Source of the DNA: Pseudomonas sp.
GTDB lineage: Bacteria; Pseudomonadota; Gammaproteobacteria; Pseudomonadales; Pseudomonadaceae
Assembly (NCBI GenBank): GCA_030654635.1
Contig: JAURXE010000778.1
Location: 1 to 5,167 of the forward strand
Length of the DNA: 5,167 bases
Direction of reading: 5' to 3'
Shown piece after piece: positions 1 through 5,167 of the stretch (the first letter of the stretch is position 1; the number at the start of each line of letters is the position of its first letter). Both the position numbers and the translations under genes were made by a program. The notes beneath the pieces were generated by a model that ran no database searches, was not told where the DNA came from, and worked only from the letters and a program-made list of their open reading frames with translations.

Positions 1-44
1 GCGGCAAAGTTGCCTTGTTAGTCTTAGCTCACGGCTAATAGAGG

Positions 45-247
45 GTCTGCCTGAGTGGCAGCCCACCTGAGTGGCTTAAAGAATGCGACCCGGATGCGCC
101 AAGCACGGGCATCCGAGGGCAAAACGGCGCAGGGTGCCCCTCGCCTAGCGAGTCAAATCGGGTGGTCGCGCATGGCGACAATGCCACAGCGCCCAGAAGG
201 CCAGTTCCGCCGGCAAACAGCTGATCACGCCAGCCACTCAGGCAAAC
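45..247. repeat. Imperfect 15-base inverted repeat pair (45-59 and 233-247)
   Basis: Positions 45-59 read GTCTGCCTGAGTGGC. Positions 233-247 read GCCACTCAGGCAAAC, which is the reverse complement of the first with a single mismatch (14 of 15). The 10-base core GCCACTCAGG also occurs exactly in reverse orientation at 66-75. The arms are 173 bases apart, so a simple terminator is unlikely. Possible meanings are ends of a small decayed mobile element or paired protein-binding sites. No transposase or flanking target duplication was seen. Confidence 0.4.
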
Positions 248-505
248 GGCCATCCACAGCTCGCCCGGCCACTAGGGCGACACACCGCTTGCAGGAGAAA
301 CACCAAGGCCTATTCATGGCCAGCAGAGTCACACAGTGGTTAACCCCGGTTAAATCCAGATCTACCTATGCTTAGTTATGCACTGGCTAAACTTATAACC
401 GGCCACTCAGCCCGCTCTAGCCCCGCGAATAGCGCCAAAAGCCCAGCGCTTGCCAGAGCCGTCACAGCCAGTCGCTGGCGATTAGCGGCGGCGCTGGCCA
501 CTCGG
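50..505. repeat. Dispersed GCCACTCAGG-like short repeats, six copies
   Basis: Exact copies of the 10-mer are at 50-59 (minus), 66-75 (minus) and 233-242 (plus). Near copies are at 268-276 (GCCACTAGG), 402-411 (GCCACTCAGC) and 497-505 (GCCACTCGG), all plus. All six lie in the non-coding stretch, and I did not notice the core in the downstream genes. The copy at 268-276 overlaps the loop and the 3' arm of a perfect hairpin with arms TCGCCC (261-266) and GGGCGA (275-280). The role is unknown: it could be a binding-site cluster or chance enrichment in GC-rich DNA. Confidence 0.35.
340..353. promoter_or_regulatory. Perfect dyad TTAACC-CC-GGTTAA, possible operator
   Basis: Six-base arms TTAACC (340-345) and GGTTAA (348-353) flank a two-base spacer. 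The same bases also place GGTTAA at 338 and again at 348, exactly one helical turn apart. This is a plausible site for a dimeric regulator, about 290 bases upstream of the CheB-CheR start. I cannot match it to a known regulator, and no promoter hexamers are clearly placed around it. Confidence 0.25.
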
Positions 506-629
506 TTTATACTTGCGCAAAATCAGTCCCTGGGGCAGCCAAACCGGCGCCTGGGACTCAAGCCTGCCACTGCGCTGCGGCGGCTCAAACCGCATTGCCC
601 ACGGGCTAACCTTCACGTGCGTTGAATCT

Positions 630-633
630 AGGA
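630..633 (+). promoter_or_regulatory. Ribosome binding site deciding the CheB-CheR start
   Basis: AGGA at 630-633 lies eight bases before the ATG at 642, good spacing for a Shine-Dalgarno element. The nearby in-frame ATG at 633 overlaps this motif, and its own upstream sequence (GTTGAATCT) has no purine-rich site. A TTG at 513 would add 43 residues unlike any CheB sequence. The start at 642 is therefore preferred. Confidence 0.6.
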
Positions 634-641
634 TGCCGATC

Positions 642-3600
642 ATGGCGACAACAAAAAAAACAGCCAAATCGGCGCAAGTCTCAAGCCAAGCGGCAACACC
701 GCAAGCAGCAGCAAGCCCTCACAGCACGGCGCAGGCAACGCCAAGCAATAATTTCCCGGTGGTCGGGATTGGCGCCTCCGCCGGCGGGCTGGCGGCGTTT
801 GAAGCCTTCTTCGCCGGCATGCCGACCGACAAAGACCCGGGCATGGCCTTCGTACTGGTGCAGCACCTGGCGCCGGACCACAAGAGCCTGCTGGCCGAGC
901 TGATCCAACGCTGCACCCGCATGCAAGTGTTCGAGGTCGAAGACGGTATGCCGGTGCAAATCAACTGCACCTACATCATCCCGCCCAACCGCGACATGGC
1001 CCTGCTCAATGGCTGCCTGCAATTGCTTGAGCCCGCCGAGCCCCGTGGCCAGCGCTTGCCGGTGGATTTTCTATTTCGATCTTTAGCCCAAGAGCAGCAC
1101 GAACGCGCCATCGGCATCATCCTGTCCGGCACCGGCAGCGATGGCACCTTGGGCGTGCGGGCGATCAAGGGCGAAGGCGGCATGGTGATGACGCAAAACC
1201 CCGAGTCCACCGAATTCGACGGCATGCCCCGCAGCGCTATCGCCACCGGCTTGGTCGACTATCAATTGCCACCGGCCGAGATGCCCGCACAGCTGATGGC
1301 CTATGTGGCCCACGCCTTTGGCAAGCCGATGCGCCTGGCCCATGCGGCCGCGCCAAAAACCGAAGACGCACTGAAAAAAATCTTCATTTTGTTGCGCTCC
1401 AAAACCGGCCACAGCTTTTCCCAGTACAAGCCCAGCACCATTTTGCGCCGCATAGAACGGCGCATGGCCGTCCACCAGGTCGACACCATCGACAACTACG
1501 TCAAATACCTGCAGCAAGCACCGACCGAGGTGGAGGCGTTATTTCGCGACCTGCTGATCGGGGTGACCAATTTCTTTCGCGACCCCGAGGTGTTTCAGAG
1601 CCTGGAGAGCGAGATCATCCCCAAGCTGTTTGCCAATAAAACGGCAGGCTCGGCCATCCGGGTCTGGTCGACGGGCTGCTCCACTGGCGAGGAGGCCTAT
1701 TCGCTGGCCATCTTGCTGCAGGAATACCGTGAGGCATTCAAGTCCAACTACGCGGTGCAAGTGTTCGCCACCGACATCGATAGCCGCGCCATTGCCACGG
1801 CCCGCAGCGGGGTTTATCCGGCCAGCATCGCCAACGACGTTTCCGCCGAGCGACTGCGGCGGTTTTTCACCCTAGAACCGGACGGCTGCAGTTACCGCAT
1901 CCATAAAAACATCCGCGATCTGCTTATTTTCTCTGAGCAGGACCTGATCAAAGACCCGCCCTTCTCCAAGCTCGACCTGATCAGCTGTCGCAACCTGCTG
2001 ATCTATTTCGGCATGGAGCTGCAACGCAAGCTCATTCCACTGTTCCACTACGCGCTGAACCCCGGCGGCATCCTGCTGCTGGGCACCTCGGAGGGCATCG
2101 GCGAGTTTGACGAGCTGTTTAGCGTGCTGGACCGCAAAACCAAACTGTTCCAACGCAAGGATGATTTCCATGGCATGCGCCGCAACTCTCTTAGCCATTT
2201 GTTGTCGCCGATGAACGCCACCGAACTCGCCACCATCACCCACCCGCGCAGCGCCGCCAAGAGTGCGCAGCCGCTCAAACTGCCGCTGCGTGAGCTGACC
2301 GAGCAGGCCCTGCTGCAGCAATTGGCGCCAGTCGGTGTGCTGGTCAACAGCCTCGGCGACATCCTGTACCTGCACGGTCGCAGCGGCATGTACCTGGAGC
2401 CCGCTCAAGGCGAGGCGGGCATCAACAATATTTTAAAAATGGCCCGCGAAGGCTTGCGCCCGGCCTTGACCAGCGGCCTGCTGCAAGCCACCAGCAACAA
2501 TGAGAGCGTTCATAATCTCGGGCTGCGGGTGAAGACCAACGGCCACTTCAGCTTAATCAATCTGACCATCCGACCGGTCAACAACGGCCCCATGAGCGCA
2601 CTCGGCACACCGCTGTTCCTGGTCATCCTGGAGGAAGCCGCAAACCTTGACCCCGAGCAACTGCAGCAGGCCACCGCCCAAGTGAGCAGCAACCTGCAAA
2701 GCCTGGAAGCCGACGTCGACGAGCGCATTAGCGCACTCAAACAAGAGCTTTGGAGCAAGGAAGCCTTCCTGCAAAGCACCATTGAAGAGCTGGAAAGCTC
2801 CAGTGAAGAGCTCAAATCCTCCAACGAGGAAATGCAATCGGTTAACGAAGAGTTGCAGTCCACCAATGAGGAGCTGGAAACCTCAAAAGAGGAGTTGCAG
2901 TCGGTCAACGAAGAGCTGGCCACCGTCAACACCGAGCTGCAGATCAAGGTGCTGGAACTGTCGCGGGCCAACAACGACATGAACAACCTGCTGGCCGGCA
3001 CCGGCATCGGCACCGTGTTTGTCGACCACAACCTGCGCATTCTGCGCTTCACACCGGCCGCCTCACGGATCATCAACCTGATCCAAAGCGATGTCGGCCG
3101 CCCCGTGGGGCATATCGTCTCCAACCTGATCGGTTACAACAGCCTGGTGCACGACGTACAGACCGTACTGGAAACCCTCACCCCGAAAGAAATCGACGTA
3201 CAAACCACCGAGGGGCGCTGGTTCAAGATGCGCATCCTGCCCTACCGCACCCTGGACAACGTGATCGAGGGCGCGGTGATCACCTATGTCGACATCAACG
3301 AGCATGAAACCCTGCGCCTCAATGAGGAACGCTATCGCCTGGCCGCCAAAGCCGCCCGCGACGTGCTCTGGGACTGGGACATCATCAAGGGCGAGCAGCG
3401 CTGGAACGAGGCCGGCATCTCGGTCTTCGGCTGGTCCGAAATCGTCTCGGCCGCCCAGTCAACCAACTGGTGGGTGGAACGCGTTCACCCGGATGACCGC
3501 CTGCGAGTAGTCGATGGCCGCAATGCCTTGGTGGCAAGCTCGGCAAATAACCACTGGGAAGACGAATACCGGTTTCGCAAGGCCGATGGCGGCTATGCCA

Positions 3601-4052
3601 TGGTGCTGGACCGTGGCTTTGTACTGCGCAACGAGCAAGGCCAGGCCCTGCGCATGATCGGCGCGATGCTCAATATTACCGAACGCAAAGAAGCCGAGAA
3701 TGCCCTGCGACTGAATGAACAGCGCATGCGGGTGGCCCTGAGCGCCTCGCCGATGATGGTGTTCAACCAAGATACAGAGCTGCGTTACACCTGGGTCCAC
3801 AACCCCAAACCGGGTTTCATCGCTGAGCAGTACCTGGGCAAGACCGATGCCGATTTATTACCCGCCGACGAAGCCGCCCTCCTCACGGCGATCAAACGCG
3901 GCGTGCTGGAAAGTGGTGTTGGCACCCGGCAAAAGGTGCCCACATGCAAAAATGACAAACCCAGCTTTACTGACTTAACTGTGGAACCACTACGCGATAC
4001 TGCGGGCAGTATTATTGGCATCACCTGCGCCGCAATGGACAACACTGGTTAG
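642..4052 (+). CDS. CheB-CheR fusion protein with multiple PAS domains
   Basis: This 1136-residue soluble protein combines a chemoreceptor glutamate methylesterase (CheB) and a SAM-dependent methyltransferase (CheR) with PAS sensors. Residues 1-36 are a disordered Ala/Gln/Ser/Thr stretch. The CheB catalytic domain covers about 38-230, with triad Ser46 (GASAGG), His75 (VLVQH) and Asp167 (GTGSDGT); the usual receiver domain is absent. CheR covers about 243-505: the helical N-domain with TNFFRD (309-314), SAM-binding loop STGCSTGEEAYS (343-354), FATDID (375-380), CRNLLIYF (449-456) and NPGG (473-476). A PAS-like region spans about 555-665 and a coiled coil about 672-780. PAS domains follow at about 781-885, 895-1015 (HPDDR 949-953) and 1028-1134. 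The protein ends right after the last PAS, without kinase or cyclase. No membrane segment is seen, so it is probably cytoplasmic. Both enzyme halves look active. That the PAS array controls them is inferred. The next gene follows 32 bases downstream and is probably co-transcribed. Confidence 0.95.
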   Translation: MATTKKTAKSAQVSSQAATPQAAASPHSTAQATPSNNFPVVGIGASAGGLAAFEAFFAGMPTDKDPGMAFVLVQHLAPDHKSLLAELIQRCTRMQVFEVEDGMPVQINCTYIIPPNRDMALLNGCLQLLEPAEPRGQRLPVDFLFRSLAQEQHERAIGIILSGTGSDGTLGVRAIKGEGGMVMTQNPESTEFDGMPRSAIATGLVDYQLPPAEMPAQLMAYVAHAFGKPMRLAHAAAPKTEDALKKIFILLRSKTGHSFSQYKPSTILRRIERRMAVHQVDTIDNYVKYLQQAPTEVEALFRDLLIGVTNFFRDPEVFQSLESEIIPKLFANKTAGSAIRVWSTGCSTGEEAYSLAILLQEYREAFKSNYAVQVFATDIDSRAIATARSGVYPASIANDVSAERLRRFFTLEPDGCSYRIHKNIRDLLIFSEQDLIKDPPFSKLDLISCRNLLIYFGMELQRKLIPLFHYALNPGGILLLGTSEGIGEFDELFSVLDRKTKLFQRKDDFHGMRRNSLSHLLSPMNATELATITHPRSAAKSAQPLKLPLRELTEQALLQQLAPVGVLVNSLGDILYLHGRSGMYLEPAQGEAGINNILKMAREGLRPALTSGLLQATSNNESVHNLGLRVKTNGHFSLINLTIRPVNNGPMSALGTPLFLVILEEAANLDPEQLQQATAQVSSNLQSLEADVDERISALKQELWSKEAFLQSTIEELESSSEELKSSNEEMQSVNEELQSTNEELETSKEELQSVNEELATVNTELQIKVLELSRANNDMNNLLAGTGIGTVFVDHNLRILRFTPAASRIINLIQSDVGRPVGHIVSNLIGYNSLVHDVQTVLETLTPKEIDVQTTEGRWFKMRILPYRTLDNVIEGAVITYVDINEHETLRLNEERYRLAAKAARDVLWDWDIIKGEQRWNEAGISVFGWSEIVSAAQSTNWWVERVHPDDRLRVVDGRNALVASSANNHWEDEYRFRKADGGYAMVLDRGFVLRNEQGQALRMIGAMLNITERKEAENALRLNEQRMRVALSASPMMVFNQDTELRYTWVHNPKPGFIAEQYLGKTDADLLPADEAALLTAIKRGVLESGVGTRQKVPTCKNDKPSFTDLTVEPLRDTAGSIIGITCAAMDNTG
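2784..2930 (+). repeat. Seven tandem 21-base units encoding a coiled-coil heptad array
   Basis: Residues 715-763 of the CheB-CheR protein are seven consecutive heptads. Each begins EEL or EEM, usually with Ser/Thr at positions 5-6 and often Asn last (EELESSS, EELKSSN, EEMQSVN, EELQSTN, EELETSK, EELQSVN, EELATVN); TELQIKV continues the register. The DNA period is 21 bases with silent changes between units, so this is a conserved protein repeat rather than a fresh duplication. From memory, CheB-CheR-PAS fusions commonly carry this segment. It probably forms a parallel signalling helix joining the first PAS-like region to the PAS array. Confidence 0.85.
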
Positions 4053-4071
4053 CGCCGAAGAAGTAACAAAT

Positions 4072-4076
4072 GGGGG
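4072..4076 (+). promoter_or_regulatory. Possible ribosome binding site for the downstream PAS gene
   Basis: GGGGG at 4072-4076 sits eight bases before the ATG at 4085; AAGG at 4081-4084 touches the ATG and is too close to serve. A second in-frame ATG at 4070 has AGAAG (4059-4063) six bases upstream and would add five residues (MGAAR). An in-frame TAA at 4064-4066 excludes anything earlier. The two starts cannot be firmly separated. The MKKR start at 4085 was chosen because relatives recalled from memory often begin this way. Confidence 0.35.
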
Positions 4077-4084
4077 CCGCAAGG

Positions 4085-5167
4085 ATGAAAAAACGACTCA
4101 CCCAACGCAACCAAGTTAGCCCCCCGGAAAGTCCCGAGACGGTACTTCGCCAGCGCGCCGAAAAAATTGCGGCTCACATGCCAACGCTGCCCGCGGAGGA
4201 CGGCGAGTCTCAGGACAGCCAAGCCAGCAGACAAACGCTGCATGAGTTACGCGTCCATCAAATTGAACTGGAGATGCAAAACGAGGAGCTGCGCCGCACT
4301 CAGGCGCAGGTCGAAACCGCCCGCGAGCGCTATTTCGACCTCTACGACCTGGCTCCGGTCGGTTATTGCACCCTCAGCGGCAACGGTTTGATTCTGCAAG
4401 CCAACCTCACCGCCACCCAATTGCTCGGTGTCGTGCGCACCGAGCTGGTCAAGCAACCCTTGTCACGCTTTATCCTGCATGACGATCAGGATATTTTTTA
4501 TCGCCTGCGCACCCAGCTAATCGCCACAGGCGAGCCACAGGCCTGCGAACTGCATATGCGCAGAACGGGCAGCGCAGCCTTTTGGGCACGCCTGGAAGCC
4601 ACCACCGCCCTGGATGACACGGGCGCACCGGCCCTGCGCATTGTGTTGAGCGATTGCAGTGCACGCAAGCAGGCCGAAGCGGCATTGGCAGACAGTTATG
4701 AGGCGCTGCACAGCATTCTCGAAACCACTCTTGATGGTTTCTGGCATGTGAATGCACAAGGCCGCTTGCAGGATGTTAATCCCGCTTACTGCCGGCAGTC
4801 CGGCTACAGCCGCGCAGAGCTGCTAGACATGCCGATCAGTAAGCTGATCGCCCCCGAGCGCACACTGGAAACGACCACTTACCTGGCCAGCACTCAGCGC
4901 CTCGGCCACCAGCAATTCGAATCGGTACACCGGCGCAAGGACCAATCGCTCTGGCAGGTAGAGGTCAGCAGCACCTACCGGGATGTGACCGGCGGGCAGT
5001 ACTTTATGTTTTTGCGTGATATCAGCAAACGCAAACTGGCCGAAGAAAAACTCGTGCTGGCCGCCAGCGTGTTCTCCCACTCCCACGAAGGCATCATGAT
5101 CACCGCGGCCGACAGCACCATTGTCAATGTCAATGCCGCCTTCACCCGTATCACCGGCTACAGTCAC
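4085..5167 (+). CDS. Multi-PAS sensor protein, 3' end outside window
   Basis: The frame stays open from 4085 to the window end, giving 361 residues of an incomplete protein. After a polar start, residues 52-82 form a helix with HELRVHQIELEMQNEEL (53-69), a lead-in I recognise from many bacterial sensor kinases and diguanylate cyclases. PAS 1 follows at about 82-195 (YFDLYDLAPVGY 83-94), ending in SARKQAEAAL (192-201). PAS 2 spans about 205-318 (ETTLDGFWHVNAQG 213-226, GYSRAELL 240-247) and ends in DISKRKLAEEKL (312-323). PAS 3 starts at about 325 (SHEGIMIT 333-340, FTRITGYS 353-360) and is cut by the window edge. No membrane segment or signal peptide is visible, so it is probably cytoplasmic. 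PAS 3 resembles those placed just before GGDEF-EAL modules, making a cyclic-di-GMP enzyme my first guess; a histidine kinase is the main alternative. It is probably in one operon with the CheB-CheR gene 32 bases upstream. Confidence 0.85.
   Translation, partial: MKKRLTQRNQVSPPESPETVLRQRAEKIAAHMPTLPAEDGESQDSQASRQTLHELRVHQIELEMQNEELRRTQAQVETARERYFDLYDLAPVGYCTLSGNGLILQANLTATQLLGVVRTELVKQPLSRFILHDDQDIFYRLRTQLIATGEPQACELHMRRTGSAAFWARLEATTALDDTGAPALRIVLSDCSARKQAEAALADSYEALHSILETTLDGFWHVNAQGRLQDVNPAYCRQSGYSRAELLDMPISKLIAPERTLETTTYLASTQRLGHQQFESVHRRKDQSLWQVEVSSTYRDVTGGQYFMFLRDISKRKLAEEKLVLAASVFSHSHEGIMITAADSTIVNVNAAFTRITGYSH

Larger units (their letters stand above)
1..641. other. Upstream non-coding region, no supportable gene
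   Basis: No open frame in this 641-base stretch looks like a protein I recognise. The frames that exist on both strands are short, rich in Arg, Ser, Pro and Ala, lack domain motifs and lack a convincing ribosome binding site. The stretch precedes the CheB-CheR gene and presumably holds its promoter, but no good -35/-10 pair could be picked. A TATACT hexamer at 508-513 and TATAAC at 394-399 are possible -10 elements without a matching TTGACA-like -35. What can be seen is a dispersed 10-base repeat family, a 14-base dyad, and short hairpins at 140-152, 261-280 and 467-479. A remnant of a decayed gene or an unannotated small RNA cannot be excluded. Confidence 0.6.

Noticed and set aside
61..110. 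tRNA-like segment (GAGTGGCTTAAAG resembles a Ser/Leu tRNA D-arm)
   Set aside because: No TTCGAATC-like T-arm, no acceptor-stem pairing and no anticodon stem follow at the right distance.
107..142. Possible terminator hairpin (GAGGGCA 115-121 with TGCCCCTC 135-142)
   Set aside because: The stem needs a bulge, the loop is long and no T-tract follows.
171..180. CATGGCGACA repeated exactly at 171-180 and 641-650 (the CheB-CheR start)
   Set aside because: Only ten bases match and flanking sequence differs; the upstream ATG has no coding support, so this is probably coincidence.
55..375. 106-residue plus-strand frame, and a 72-residue minus-strand frame over part of it (35-253)
   Set aside because: No motif, no good ribosome binding site, low-complexity Arg/Ser/Ala composition; neither reads like a conserved protein.
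496..516. Sigma-54-like promoter (TGGCCACT...TTGC)
   Set aside because: The GG and GC elements are not ten bases apart: GC falls at 515-516 instead of 508-509.
368..625. 85-residue plus-strand frame
   Set aside because: Ala/Arg/Leu-rich without a recognisable domain or ribosome binding site; most likely a chance frame in GC-rich DNA.
513..641. TTG-initiated N-terminal extension of the CheB-CheR gene
   Set aside because: The 43 added residues resemble no CheB sequence, TTG lacks a clear ribosome binding site, and ATG 642 has AGGA at ideal spacing.
1083..3124. Long minus-strand frames (1083-1517, 1872-2408, 2510-3124) opposite the CheB-CheR gene
   Set aside because: They are antisense to well-supported domains and follow from GC-rich codon bias; the 2510-3124 frame is Ser/Leu-rich because it opposes the EEL heptads.

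Overview
The window looks like chromosomal DNA from a motile Gram-negative proteobacterium, most likely Pseudomonas or a close relative. This rests on the high-GC coding style and on protein features familiar from pseudomonads: a CheB-CheR-PAS fusion, and a PAS protein opening with a helix containing HELRVHQIELEMQNEEL. It is recognition from memory, not a database result.

Layout. Positions 1-641 hold no gene I can support. This stretch contains a short family of GCCACTCAGG-type repeats in both orientations, a small perfect dyad and several weak hairpins. Positions 642-4052 (+) encode a 1136-residue soluble protein. In order it has a disordered N-terminus, a CheB methylesterase domain with its catalytic triad intact and no receiver domain, a complete CheR methyltransferase domain, a PAS-like region, a coiled coil built of seven uninterrupted EEL-type heptads, and three further PAS domains. 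It stops directly after the last PAS domain, with no kinase or cyclase. After 32 bases, a second gene on the same strand begins at 4085 (or 4070) and runs off the window end. Its visible 361 residues are a helical N-terminus followed by two complete PAS domains and the start of a third.

How the genes may work together. The first protein joins the two opposing enzymes of chemoreceptor adaptation (glutamate methylation and methyl-ester hydrolysis) to a PAS sensor array. The second gene is probably in the same operon and adds another PAS-based sensor whose output domain lies outside the window. In this family the output is often GGDEF/EAL (cyclic-di-GMP turnover) or a histidine kinase. A link between receptor methylation and cyclic-di-GMP or phosphorelay signalling is therefore possible, but it is inferred. 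No chemoreceptor, CheA/CheW gene, tRNA, rRNA, CRISPR array or insertion sequence was seen.
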